A DNA stretch of 49,012 nt from an uncultured Bacteroidales bacterium (lineage in GTDB: Bacteria > Bacteroidota > Bacteroidia > Bacteroidales > F082), in contig CAMYYV010000008.1 of the NCBI GenBank assembly GCA_947303625.1, positions 1-49,012 of the forward strand, in the 5' to 3' direction. A model generated the notes under the pieces. That model did no database searches. It saw only the letters and a program-made list of their open reading frames with translations, and had not been told where the DNA came from. Positions 1-9,724 of this stretch are shown here, piece after piece. Made by a program: the position numbers and the translations under genes. Positions within the stretch are counted from its first letter, which is position 1. Each line of letters begins with the position of its first letter.

Positions 1-102
1 AAAAATCCATTTTAAAATCTGACAAAATACAATTGATTGATTTTGAATGATTTTTATTCTGATTTTTGATAGATTTCTTGCCGTTAGGCAATCCCATAAA
101 AA

Positions 103-672
103 TCACAAAGCGTCAATGACCGTGCAGAGGTTCTCGAAGATCTCCGGGATGGCCCCCACGCCATTTACCGCGTGCAGGTTGTTCTTCTCTTCGTAGTAGT
201 CGAGCACGGGGCGCGTCTTGGCCTCATATTCCACGAAGCGGTGCTTGATGGAGTCGAGGTTGTCGTCGGCGCGACCGCTGGTCTTGCCACGTTCGAGCAT
301 GCGCTCGATGAGGAGCTCCTCGGGCACTTCGAGGCTCAGCACACCAGTCAGCGACATTTCGAATTTATCCATCATCTCGTCGAGGATCTCGGCTTGGGGT
401 ACCGTACGCGGATAGCCATCGAAGAGGAAGCCCGCCGAGTCCATGTTCTCGGAGAGTTTCTTCTCGATGATCTTGGCCACGATCTCGTCAGAGACGAGGT
501 TGCCTTGGTTGATGATTTCTTTCACTTGAAGTCCCAGCTCGCTCTCGGCGGCGATTTCCTCGCGCAGGATTTCGCCTGTGGAGATGTAGGTCAAGTTATA
601 TTTCTCGCGCAGGAACTGTGACTGCGTTCCCTTGCCTGCCCCGGGAGGGCCAAATAGGATGATGTTTAGCAT
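103..672 (-). CDS. adk: adenylate kinase
   Basis: 189 aa; P-loop GPPGAGKGTQ, FDGYPRT and LIERMLERGKTSGRADD motifs. Confidence 0.96.
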   Translation of the reverse strand: MLNIILFGPPGAGKGTQSQFLREKYNLTYISTGEILREEIAAESELGLQVKEIINQGNLVSDEIVAKIIEKKLSENMDSAGFLFDGYPRTVPQAEILDEMMDKFEMSLTGVLSLEVPEELLIERMLERGKTSGRADDNLDSIKHRFVEYEAKTRPVLDYYEEKNNLHAVNGVGAIPEIFENLCTVIDAL

Positions 673-688
673 GATGTTTTGTTTTTGG

Positions 689-806
689 TTGGCTCTTGGC
701 CACTGGCTCCTGGCAGTTCCTTCCTCAGAGCCTCATTGCGGGCGCTGACCCGCAATCTCCTGAACATTGAGGACTGCCAGAGGCCAAAGGCTAGAAGCCA
801 AAGGCC
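689..806. repeat. short-unit inverted array, GGCYnnn family (locus 1a)
   Basis: left arm ttggctc/ttggcca/ctggctc/ctggcag (7-nt period), right arm ctgccag/aggccaa/aggctag/aagccaa/aggcc, inner hairpin ATTGCGGG-CGCTGA-CCCGCAAT (735-756). Confidence 0.8.
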
Positions 807-808
807 GT

Positions 809-1345
809 TTATTCTATGATTTTATAAATATCTGGCAAATTTCTCCCTTGTTGGTCATAATCCAGTCCGTAACCCACGATGAACTCGTTGCCGATGTCCA
901 TTCCGATGTAGTCGACAGGGTAGGTGTATTGGAAGTTGTCGGGCTTGAAGAACAGCGTTGCGATGCGCACGTCGGCTGCTTTCAAGTCGCGGAGCTTCTG
1001 GGTGGTGTAGCGCAGGGTGTGACCCGTGTCGACGATGTCTTCCACGATGACCACATGGCGGTCGTTCAAGGGGTGGTCGAGGCCAATCAGCTCGCGGACG
1101 ACATTGGTGGTCTCCGTGCCGGCGTATGACGACAGCTTGACAAAACTGATCTCACAAGGGATGGTGAGCCGCTTGAACAGCTCGGAGGCGAACATGAAGG
1201 CGCCGTTGAGCACCACGAGAAACAGGGGTTTCATGCCCTCCATGTCGTGGTTGATCTGGTCGGCCACGGTTTGCACGCTGGCTTCGATTTTTTCTTGGGG
1301 AATATACAGTTCAAATTCCTTGTCTAAGACTTTTACTTTTTTCAT
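809..1345 (-). CDS. hpt: hypoxanthine phosphoribosyltransferase
   Basis: VVIVEDIVDTGHTL PRPP motif. Start trimmed from 1423 to MKKVKVLDKEF at 1345, because a CAAATATA -7-like box lies at 1390-1397. Confidence 0.93.
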   Translation of the reverse strand: MKKVKVLDKEFELYIPQEKIEASVQTVADQINHDMEGMKPLFLVVLNGAFMFASELFKRLTIPCEISFVKLSSYAGTETTNVVRELIGLDHPLNDRHVVIVEDIVDTGHTLRYTTQKLRDLKAADVRIATLFFKPDNFQYTYPVDYIGMDIGNEFIVGYGLDYDQQGRNLPDIYKIIE

Positions 1346-1389
1346 TTTCAAAGGATTAGGGTTTGTTTGTCCCAATTGGTAAGACGTTA

Positions 1390-1397
1390 CAAATATA
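1390..1397 (-). promoter_or_regulatory. Bacteroidetes -7 box (TATATTTG on minus strand) for hpt
   Basis: matches TAnnTTTG; ~45 nt upstream of the chosen hpt start. Confidence 0.5.
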
Positions 1398-1454
1398 CAA
1401 AATGCTTCTATTGGGTCAATCATAGCTGAAAAAAAACTAATTTTGCGTCGAAAC

Positions 1455-1555
1455 TATGGCCTCTGGCTAATGGCCCATGGCCCGCTACACCCAAAGGTTA
1501 CGATCTCACCCCTTGGGTGGGGCGAGCCATAGGCTATAGGCCATAAGCCATCGGC
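1455..1555. repeat. short-unit inverted array, GGCYnnn family (locus 1b)
   Basis: left arm atggcct/ctggcta/atggccc/atggccc; right arm agccata/ggctata/ggccata/agccatc/ggcc; central CACCCAAaGG / CCcCTTGGGTG dyad. Confidence 0.78.
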
Positions 1556-1585
1556 CGATTGAACAACTGCCAACTGATAATAGAT

Positions 1586-2092
1586 ATGACACCAATAGTA
1601 AGCATTATCATGGGAAGCACTTCCGACCTTCCCGTTCTTGAAAAAGCCGCACAGTTCTTCGACGAGATGGAGATCCCTTTTGAGATGAATGCCCTCAGTG
1701 CGCATCGTACCCCGCAGGCGGTGGAACAATTTGCCCGCGAGGCCCAAGGCCGCGGCATCAAGGTCATCATCGCGGCCGCTGGCATGGCCGCTGCCCTGCC
1801 TGGCGTGATCGCCGCCAACACCACGCTGCCCGTCATCGGCGTGCCGGTGAAAGGTATGCTCGACGGCCTCGATGCCATGCTGAGCATCATCCAGATGCCT
1901 CCTGGCATCCCTGTCGCCACGGTGGGCGTCAACGGCGCTCTTAACGCCGCCATCCTCGCCGCCGAGATGCTGGCTCTCAGCGATGCGGAAATAGCCGCCA
2001 AGGTCGCTAATTATAAGGCTGATTTGAAGAAAAAGATCACCAAGGCTAACGCCGAGCTGGCACAGGTGCAGTACAAGTTCAAAACGAATTGA
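1586..2092 (+). CDS. purE: 5-(carboxyamino)imidazole ribonucleotide mutase
   Basis: MGSTSDLPVLEKA, SAHRTP and AAGMAAALPGVIA motifs. ATG at 1586 preferred over 1559. Confidence 0.95.
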   Translation: MTPIVSIIMGSTSDLPVLEKAAQFFDEMEIPFEMNALSAHRTPQAVEQFAREAQGRGIKVIIAAAGMAAALPGVIAANTTLPVIGVPVKGMLDGLDAMLSIIQMPPGIPVATVGVNGALNAAILAAEMLALSDAEIAAKVANYKADLKKKITKANAELAQVQYKFKTN

Positions 2093-2100
2093 TTTGGTTG

Positions 2101-2135
2101 AAAAAAAGTAGAGACGTTGCCCGCAACGTCTCTAC
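2101..2135 (-). terminator. intrinsic terminator: perfect 13-bp stem (GTAGAGACGTTGC-cc-GCAACGTCTCTAC) followed by T7 on the minus strand
   Basis: dyad at 2108-2135 with A7 at 2101-2107; downstream of the minus-strand gene 2178-3707. Confidence 0.75.
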
Positions 2136-2177
2136 CAAACCAACTAAAACCAAATCATTATGAAAAAAGCACTTACT

Positions 2178-3707
2178 CTATTCTTTTAGGAGCTTTTCAT
2201 GATAGCGCGAACCGTCTTTCATGGTGACGCGCAGCATGTACACCCCGGAGGTCATCGTGCTTAGGTCGATGCTTTCCAGGCCGTTTGGTTTGGTGCCGAC
2301 CAGGCGGCCTGCAAGGTCGTAGAGTTCAACGCTCTCGGGCTCGGCGCCGTCATCGAAGCGGAGGGTGAGGTGGTCGTTCACGGGGTTGGGATATATAGTG
2401 AATGGACGTTCAATTCCTGGTGTCTCTTGTGTGTTGTCGTAGCTGTCGTGGATGATATAGAGGTAGAGCCTGTCCGCAGCATTGCGCAGCGAGATGAATC
2501 CCGCGGCGATGTCGCCGTTCTGCAGCACTCTGAGGCAATGTCCGAATCCCATGTTGCTTTGGTCGCCAGGCAGGTTGATGTTCCACTCGACATTGAGGTC
2601 TCCGTCCAACCGAGCCACCGACATCACTTCGTTGTAGAAGCTGGTAGGATAAGATTGATAGGCATGGTAGATCGTGTTTTCGTCCACTACCTTGGTGATG
2701 ATGGGAGTCCCGTATCCTTTGTTTGAGGTTGGCTCAACTCGATTGATGGCCAAAAGGTTGTGGTCCCTGTCGTATTTTGCGATGGAGGAGGCATAGTTGT
2801 TGCTTCCATAACACACCTGTGCGGCAAAAAGATAGGTCTCGTTTTGCGGGTTGTCTTCGAAAGAGGTGATGTGCTCCATGCCAGCCCAATCGTAGTATTG
2901 CACTTCGCCAAGGTTGGCGTAAACCAGGGTGTCGATGAGGTCGAGCTTGGAGTCGAAGATGTAGGCGAACAAAGGCCAAGGATGCTCGTCATCCTCTCCG
3001 ATATAACCGCCCATTTTGTAATACTGGAGCGGGGATACGTCATAGACGTCGAAATACTCATACATCAAGGCGGTGTCGCTGGGGTGCATGTTCGACCAAT
3101 TGGGAGGCAGTATCCTGTCGGTCTCTTTATGGTAGATGATGCTGCCGTCAAGGCCGACGCGTATCAGATGGAACACGGCGGAAGTGGCCCAATAGTCTAT
3201 CATTTCGATGTCTGTCCAGAAGGTGATGATGAAGTCACCATGCGGGTCGAGGATCACGTCTTCCAAAGCCCATGGGTTTTCTTCATAGGTGACGCCGACA
3301 AAAACGGGTGCCAGAATTTCTTCAGTGATGTTGAGTTCGGCGTCCATGAATGTCATCCTGAAACTGAGGATGCTGTCTGCTTCGTCCCAGATGTAGCTGG
3401 GGATGACGAAGACGTCGGGCAGCGTCGGGTGGGCCAATACCTGCCAGCCGTAGGGGAGGGTCACCGAATCGAGCAGCTCACCCTCGGGCGTGACCTTGCA
3501 AATGAAGTAATGGTCCAGCGTGTAACTTCCCATATTCGTGCTGTAGGTCCCTACGATCAGCGACCCGTCGGAGCATTCTTCAATGTCGCAGTTCCAAAAC
3601 TCCTTGTCGCATTGCAGCATGAACTCTCCGACGATTTCCTGCCCGTAGCTCGTGAGGCAGGTGGCCATCAGCAGGCCAGTGATGAGGGTGTAGATTTTCG
3701 TTTTCAT
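2178..3707 (-). CDS. secreted protein with T9SS C-terminal sorting domain
   Basis: signal peptide MKTKIYTLITGLLMATCLTSYGQ; C-terminal FTIYPNPVNDHLTLRF...GVYMLRV...EKLLKE. Confidence 0.85.
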   Translation of the reverse strand: MKTKIYTLITGLLMATCLTSYGQEIVGEFMLQCDKEFWNCDIEECSDGSLIVGTYSTNMGSYTLDHYFICKVTPEGELLDSVTLPYGWQVLAHPTLPDVFVIPSYIWDEADSILSFRMTFMDAELNITEEILAPVFVGVTYEENPWALEDVILDPHGDFIITFWTDIEMIDYWATSAVFHLIRVGLDGSIIYHKETDRILPPNWSNMHPSDTALMYEYFDVYDVSPLQYYKMGGYIGEDDEHPWPLFAYIFDSKLDLIDTLVYANLGEVQYYDWAGMEHITSFEDNPQNETYLFAAQVCYGSNNYASSIAKYDRDHNLLAINRVEPTSNKGYGTPIITKVVDENTIYHAYQSYPTSFYNEVMSVARLDGDLNVEWNINLPGDQSNMGFGHCLRVLQNGDIAAGFISLRNAADRLYLYIIHDSYDNTQETPGIERPFTIYPNPVNDHLTLRFDDGAEPESVELYDLAGRLVGTKPNGLESIDLSTMTSGVYMLRVTMKDGSRYHEKLLKE

Positions 3708-4016
3708 GTCAGTGTTTTTTTTGAGGGTGAATGATTCGGTTAAATGTGTTTCATGTTGTCAGTTTTTCGGCCTGATCTCCGAGTATGTGATTCTGTTTCA
3801 AGTTTAAAAATTCCGTTTAAAACCTTGTTTTGTTTATTTCGTACTGCAAATATACAACCTCAGAAAAATTTGTCAAGCATTTTTTTCAATTATTTTTCGT
3901 CACAAGGCCTAAGCTTTTGTGTTTCAACAAGAAAAAAATGCATGATTTTTGAAAATATTCGTTTTAAGCGGAAATAATACGCTTAAAACGAATATTTTCT
4001 GCTTTAAAAAAATCTT

Positions 4017-5258
4017 CTATTCCTCGATTCCTTCAAAGACAATCTGGCTCAGTTGCCCCTTGTCGAACACCTGATTGGCCACTTCAAGGATGTCCTTGGC
4101 TGTCACCGCTTCCACGTTGCGGATGATGTCGTCCATGTATTCGATGGGCTCGCCCATAAGGAGCGATCGCGTCGCGCTCAGCAGCTCGTTCATGCCGCTC
4201 TCGTAGCTCAAGGCGACCTGCCCGATAAGTTGCTGCTTGGCGTGGTGCAGCTGCAGGGTGCCTAACTCTTGCGTGCAGAGCTTATCCAACTCCTTGTGAA
4301 CCAACTCGATGGCGCGTCCCAACGAGTCGGGGTCGACACCCATGTAGACGTTAATGAGACCCACGTCGCTGTAGGCGGTGTATTGCGACTCGATACTATA
4401 GGCAAAGCCGTATTTCTCGCGGATGTTCAAGCCGAGGCGCGAACTCATGGCGGGACCGCCGAGCACGTTGTTGAGCATCACGATGGGCATCCTCAAGGGG
4501 CTGCTGAACTCGGGCGCCAAGCCGCCTATGATGCAGTGGCTCAGATGGTTGTTGCGCTTGTCGCAACGACTTTCAGGCTGGTAGCCGTTGAAGGCTTCAC
4601 GCTTTTTATTAATAAGGTGTGCCGGTTGGCTCCCGAAATGGGTCATGGCCATCTTCTCGAACTCCTTGAAGCTGATGTCACCGATTGTGGCTAAAACCAT
4701 TTGGTCGGTGCTGTAGTTGTGCGCCATGAAGTTAAGGATGTCGTCGCGATGGAACCCCTTTACCAACTCGGTGGTGCCCAGAATATTGCGCGACAGCGGA
4801 TGCCCTTTGAAGACCATCTCCTCGAAGAGGTCGTAGATCTCGTCGGAGGGTGAGTCTAAATAGGAGTTGATTTCATCCAAGATGACTTCCTTCTCCTTGG
4901 TCAGCTCGTTTTCGGGGAAGACAGAGTGGAAGGCAATATCGGCGAAGAGGTCGAGGCTACGCTTGTAGTGCTGCTTGAGGAAGGTGGCCTGGATGCAGGT
5001 CTCCTCCTTGGTGGTGAAGGCGTTGAGGTCGCCGCCCACGTTGTCGAGGCAGCTCAAGATATGGTAGGCCTTGCGGTTTTGCGTGCCTTTGAAGATGGTG
5101 TGCTCCACGAAGTGGGCGAGGCCGTTCTCGTGGGCCTGCTCGTCGCGTGTGCCGGTCTCTACCATTAGCACAAGATGGGCAATCTCGCCTGCTTTCTCTT
5201 TGTGTATCAGCCTAATGCCGTTAGGGAGTGTGGCTTCTGTGTATTTGTGTTCCAACAT
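4017..5258 (-). CDS. M16 family zinc peptidase
   Basis: HFVEH inverted zinc motif (GLAHFVEHTIFKGT), NVLGGPAMSSRL. Start trimmed from 5279 to 5258 because a -7 box lies at 5277-5284. Confidence 0.92.
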   Translation of the reverse strand: MLEHKYTEATLPNGIRLIHKEKAGEIAHLVLMVETGTRDEQAHENGLAHFVEHTIFKGTQNRKAYHILSCLDNVGGDLNAFTTKEETCIQATFLKQHYKRSLDLFADIAFHSVFPENELTKEKEVILDEINSYLDSPSDEIYDLFEEMVFKGHPLSRNILGTTELVKGFHRDDILNFMAHNYSTDQMVLATIGDISFKEFEKMAMTHFGSQPAHLINKKREAFNGYQPESRCDKRNNHLSHCIIGGLAPEFSSPLRMPIVMLNNVLGGPAMSSRLGLNIREKYGFAYSIESQYTAYSDVGLINVYMGVDPDSLGRAIELVHKELDKLCTQELGTLQLHHAKQQLIGQVALSYESGMNELLSATRSLLMGEPIEYMDDIIRNVEAVTAKDILEVANQVFDKGQLSQIVFEGIEE

Positions 5259-5276
5259 GGGGCAAAAATCGGGCTG

Positions 5277-5284
5277 CAAAGATA
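5277..5284 (-). promoter_or_regulatory. -7 box (TATCTTTG on minus strand) for the M16 peptidase
   Basis: matches TAnnTTTG; implies a short 5' UTR. Confidence 0.5.
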
Positions 5285-5359
5285 CGACAAAAGGAAAACA
5301 TTCTTACATTTGCACCTTTAAAATAAGTAAGTGTTCAGAAATAGACTACAATACCTTTT

Positions 5360-5428
5360 GACTTCGGGACTTCGGGACTTCGAGACAAACCAATGTCCCG
5401 TAGTCTCGTGTCTCGCAGTCCCATAGTC
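5360..5428. repeat. short-unit inverted array, GTCTCG/GACTTCGG family (locus 2a)
   Basis: gacttcgg/gacttcgg/gacttcga/gac (8-nt period), then gtcccgta/gtctcgt/gtctcgca/gtcccata/gtc. Confidence 0.75.
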
Positions 5429-5484
5429 TTATGTCCAATATGTAAACTAAATATGCTCATCTACTTAAAAACAAACACAATTCA

Positions 5485-8400
5485 ATGAAAAGACTGCTAT
5501 TCCTTTTCCTGACAATGTTGTTGTGTGTGAGTGGCTTCGCCCAAGATGTCATCGACCCGCTGTTGCGCGAGGAGATGGCTCGCCGCAACGACGAAGAGAA
5601 AATCTCTGTTTTCGTCATCATGAAGGCGCAATACGACCGCGTCCAAATCAACCGTCGTGCCTCGTGGTTCACCACCCGCGCCGAACGTCGCGAGTTTGTG
5701 GTCAACGAGCTGAAGGAGTTCGCCAATGCCACGCAATACGACTTGCGTCATTCGCTTGCCGAAATGGAACGTAACGGCATGGTCACCGAGCCACGCATCC
5801 TCTGGATGGCCAACGCCCTTGGCTTCTCGGCCAACAAGGCGGCCATCAACGACTTGGCACTCCGCAACGACATCTTGATTATCGGTTACAACATAGAGCG
5901 CAATTGGATTCCCGAGGACGAGGCACCGCGTCCCGCTTCGGCCACGCGTGAGATCACACCGAATGTCCTGCAGGTCAATGCCGACGACGTGTGGGCCTTG
6001 GGCTACACGGGCGAAGGTGTCGTGGTGGCCGTCATCGACACGGGCGTCAACTACAACCACCTCGACCTGGCCGACCACCTCTGGGATGGTGGCAGTGAGT
6101 TCCCGCACCATGGTTACGACGTATACAACGGCGATAACGACCCCATGGACGACCACGGCCATGGCTCGCACTGCTCGGGCACGGTGTGTGGCGACGGCAC
6201 GGCAGGCTCGCAAACGGGTATGGCCCCCAACGCCACGCTGATGTGCGTCAAGTGTCTGAACGCCAATGGCGGTGGCGGTGCCGAACCCATCTCGGCAGGC
6301 ATCCAATGGGCCGTGGAGCATGGCTGCGATATGTTCAGCATGTCATTAGGCATCGCCAATTCAACCATCGCCGAACGCACGCTGTTGCGCAACACCTGCG
6401 TGGCTGCCTTGGACGCCGGCGTCGTGGCTGCCATCGCTGCTGGCAACGAGGGCAACCAGACATGGCAGGCTCCCATCCCCAACAACGTACGTGTACCGGG
6501 CAGCTGTCCCCCGCCTTATATGGACGAGGTGCAGGCCGCCAACCCCGGTGACCTGAGCTGCTCCATCTGCATCGGCGCCGTCAATTACAACGACCAGGCA
6601 GCCAACTTCACCTCGCGTGGCCCTGTCACTTGGACCAACACCGAGTTTGGCGACTATCCCTACGACCCGGGCATCGGCCTCATCCGCCCCGATGTGTGCG
6701 CCCCTGGCGTCGACATCAAGTCGCTGAACTACGCCACCAACAACGGTTATACTGAGATGAGCGGCACCTCGATGGCCACGCCTTGCGCTGCCGGCTGCAT
6801 CGCCCTCATGTTGAGCAAGAACATCAACCTGGAGCCTTCCGAGGTGTGCCGCATCCTTGAGGAAACCGCCGTCCCGCTGGCCCAAGGCAAAAGCAATACG
6901 GTCGGCTTCGGACGCATTGATGTGTATGCCGCAGTCGAGGCCATCCAGTTGGGTGCTATCAAATACAACAGCTACGCCATCAATGATCCCTTGGGCAACA
7001 ACAACCACAAGCTCAACCCTGGCGAGTCGGTTACGATGGACCTCACTTTGGACAACGTCACAGAGGAACCTGTGAGCAATGTCACCGTTGAACTGTCGAC
7101 CGATGACACCCATGTCACCATCACCGACAACACGGTCAACTTCCCCAACTTTGCCGCCAACCAGACCCTTACCGTCACCGATGCCTTTGCCTTCACAGTG
7201 GATGACCAAGTGGTCGCCAACAACAGGATTCGCTTCAACATCGCGATCTCCGTCAACGGCGAGGTGACGGGCAACTTCAACATCAACGTCGATGTCTATG
7301 ACTATCTCCTGCAATATGGCACCACCGTTGTCTTGAACGACAATAACGCCAACGGCCTCCTCAATCCGGGCGAGACCGCCGACTTGCGTATCATGATCGA
7401 TAATGCGGGCAACGAACTGGCCCAGACGGTGATGGGCACGCTGTCGACGGATTACGGGTTGATCACACTCAACGAGACGGAGAAGCCTTTCGGCACCGTC
7501 GGCGCCGGCTTGATGGTCTACGCTGATTATAATGTCATCCTCGATGCTGCCGCGCCGACTGATTTTGTGATCCCCTTCACCCTCGACCTCGTGGATGCCT
7601 TTGGTCGCCACACCGTTTTGGACTTCAACTACAGGAATGCCTGCAACGTCATCTTCTCGCTCCACGACTCGTATGGCGACGGATGGCAGGGCAACTACCT
7701 CACCGTGGCCTATTCCGACGGTACGCCCACCGAACAGATGGAAGTGACGAGTGGCAGCTCCGCTACATACACCCGTGAGCTGGCATCGGGCTCCACCATC
7801 TCGTTGACATGGCACAATGGTCAGTGGACGCAGGAGTGCAGCTTCGAGATTACCTACGAGGATGGCACGGTCATCTATCAGAACGCAGGCGGTTTCAGCG
7901 GCACGCAGACTTTCACCATTAGCTGTAGCGGTGGAAGCGGCGCACCTGAGTTCTGCGACCCAGTACGTAACCTGACTTACGAGCAGGATGGACTGGATGT
8001 CATCCTTGCGTGGGAAGCTCCTGAAACCGGTACTCCCACTGGGTATGAGGTCTATCGCGAAACGGAGCTACTCGCCACCACTATTGATTTGACCTATACC
8101 GACGCCGATATGCCTGAAGGCCTTTACAACTACTGTGTCTATGCCGTCTATGACGACTGCCAGAGCGAGTATGTATGCCTCGAAGCGGAGGTATCGATGT
8201 GCGGTCCTGTGCAGAACCTGCAATATGCAATCAATATTGATAAGGCTGAGGCCGACCTGAGTGTCATCCTCACTTGGGAAGCCCCCGAAGACCCGACGGG
8301 ACTGATCGAATACGAGGTCTATATGGATGACGCGCTGATGGGCAGCACCACCGAGCTGAGCTATGTCTTGACCGTTGCCGTAGGCATCCACGACGTCTAC

Positions 8401-9645
8401 GTGAAGGCGGTCTTCGAGAACTGCGACAAAGACGAGCACATCACGGTGTGCATCATCGGTGCAGTGGAGAACCTGCATTATGTGGGCGAAGGCCACCATG
8501 TTGACGTGGCTTGGGATGCCCTCGAAGGCGTGAGCCAATACGAGGTGTACATCAACGGCGAGCTGGTGGCCACCGTCGACGAGACTTATTATGGCGCGGA
8601 GCTGGAGTCGGGTCTGAACACAATCACGGTGAAGGCTGTGGCCGAGGCCTGCTACGTGCTGGGCGCGAACATCAATGTGTGTCTTGTCGACCCAGTGTCG
8701 GATTTGTCGTTCATCGTGATGGACTACAGCGGTTTGCACTTCGTTTGGAGCAATGTCGCTGATGTTGAGTATTATGTGGTGACATACAACGACAACACCG
8801 TTCAACTCACCCCCGAGAGCAGCGGTGCCACGGGATTCTCGTTCGATCCGATTGTGGGCGAGAACACCATCTGCGTGACGGTGCATTCCGTCTATGGCTG
8901 TGACTCTGAAGCAGCCTGCATGACCAAGGAGGTCTGCGCCGCGGTCGACGGCTTCGACTATTCCTTCGTTGGCAACGAGGTCACGGTGACCTGGAATGGT
9001 GTCGCCGATGCATACCTCCTCCAAATCAACGGCACAGAATATGTGACGGTCGAGACTAATGCCTATACTGCCACGGTCGACAACGGCCTTGACCTACAAG
9101 TGACCCCTGTTTATGAGGATTGCTTGGCACTTCCGGCCACGTTCTATTGTGCGGTCACTAACATCGCTCCAGAAATCCATATCACTGATGTACACGAAGG
9201 CCTGATGGTCACAGCATGGAATGCGGTGGATGGTGCTATCGCCTACAATCTCTACCGAGATGGTGAACTGATTGCCGAGAACCTCAATGAAACGGGTTAC
9301 AACGACACTGATATGGCCCTCAACATGCAACATTGTTATGCTGTTCAGTCGGTATTTGAGAAGGGTGTCTCTGACCTCAGCGAGGCCGCTTGCGCCAACT
9401 ATTTCGCTGGCGTTGCCGAGAATGACACTAAAGTCGCCATCTTCCCCAACCCTACCACCGACAAAGTGACCATCCAATGCGAAGGCATGACCTGGATCGA
9501 GGTTTATTCCGCCGAAGGCAAGCTGGTGCAACGCATCAAGGTGGACGGCGACGCCTATCAGCTCGACGGCCTGGAGAGTGGCACCTACACGCTCCGCATC
9601 CGTTGTGGTGAGGAAGTGTTGACTCGTAAGGTTGTGAAGTTGTAA
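5485..9645 (+). CDS. S8 (subtilisin-like) serine protease with CNVIF..GDGW module, Fn3-like repeats and T9SS sorting domain
   Basis: catalytic Asp VVAVIDTGVN, His DDHGHGSHCSGT, Ser MSGTSMATP; C-term VAIFPNPTTDKVTIQ...LTRKVVKL. Confidence 0.94.
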   Translation: MKRLLFLFLTMLLCVSGFAQDVIDPLLREEMARRNDEEKISVFVIMKAQYDRVQINRRASWFTTRAERREFVVNELKEFANATQYDLRHSLAEMERNGMVTEPRILWMANALGFSANKAAINDLALRNDILIIGYNIERNWIPEDEAPRPASATREITPNVLQVNADDVWALGYTGEGVVVAVIDTGVNYNHLDLADHLWDGGSEFPHHGYDVYNGDNDPMDDHGHGSHCSGTVCGDGTAGSQTGMAPNATLMCVKCLNANGGGGAEPISAGIQWAVEHGCDMFSMSLGIANSTIAERTLLRNTCVAALDAGVVAAIAAGNEGNQTWQAPIPNNVRVPGSCPPPYMDEVQAANPGDLSCSICIGAVNYNDQAANFTSRGPVTWTNTEFGDYPYDPGIGLIRPDVCAPGVDIKSLNYATNNGYTEMSGTSMATPCAAGCIALMLSKNINLEPSEVCRILEETAVPLAQGKSNTVGFGRIDVYAAVEAIQLGAIKYNSYAINDPLGNNNHKLNPGESVTMDLTLDNVTEEPVSNVTVELSTDDTHVTITDNTVNFPNFAANQTLTVTDAFAFTVDDQVVANNRIRFNIAISVNGEVTGNFNINVDVYDYLLQYGTTVVLNDNNANGLLNPGETADLRIMIDNAGNELAQTVMGTLSTDYGLITLNETEKPFGTVGAGLMVYADYNVILDAAAPTDFVIPFTLDLVDAFGRHTVLDFNYRNACNVIFSLHDSYGDGWQGNYLTVAYSDGTPTEQMEVTSGSSATYTRELASGSTISLTWHNGQWTQECSFEITYEDGTVIYQNAGGFSGTQTFTISCSGGSGAPEFCDPVRNLTYEQDGLDVILAWEAPETGTPTGYEVYRETELLATTIDLTYTDADMPEGLYNYCVYAVYDDCQSEYVCLEAEVSMCGPVQNLQYAINIDKAEADLSVILTWEAPEDPTGLIEYEVYMDDALMGSTTELSYVLTVAVGIHDVYVKAVFENCDKDEHITVCIIGAVENLHYVGEGHHVDVAWDALEGVSQYEVYINGELVATVDETYYGAELESGLNTITVKAVAEACYVLGANINVCLVDPVSDLSFIVMDYSGLHFVWSNVADVEYYVVTYNDNTVQLTPESSGATGFSFDPIVGENTICVTVHSVYGCDSEAACMTKEVCAAVDGFDYSFVGNEVTVTWNGVADAYLLQINGTEYVTVETNAYTATVDNGLDLQVTPVYEDCLALPATFYCAVTNIAPEIHITDVHEGLMVTAWNAVDGAIAYNLYRDGELIAENLNETGYNDTDMALNMQHCYAVQSVFEKGVSDLSEAACANYFAGVAENDTKVAIFPNPTTDKVTIQCEGMTWIEVYSAEGKLVQRIKVDGDAYQLDGLESGTYTLRIRCGEEVLTRKVVKL

Positions 9646-9724
9646 AGGACTGTTTGGCTCTCGCCACGGCGGGAGCCAAACAATAAACCCGTTGTTATTT
9701 CGTTTATATCAAAAACCAAATTAT

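Noticed and set aside
5360-5428. CRISPR-like array
   Set aside because: Units are only 7-8 nt, degenerate and inverted, with no spacers and no cas genes nearby.
6361-7815. 484-aa antisense ORF over the S8 protease
   Set aside because: Composition (V/H/D/G-rich) is typical of reverse-frame translation of a biased gene; the sense ORF has the full catalytic triad.
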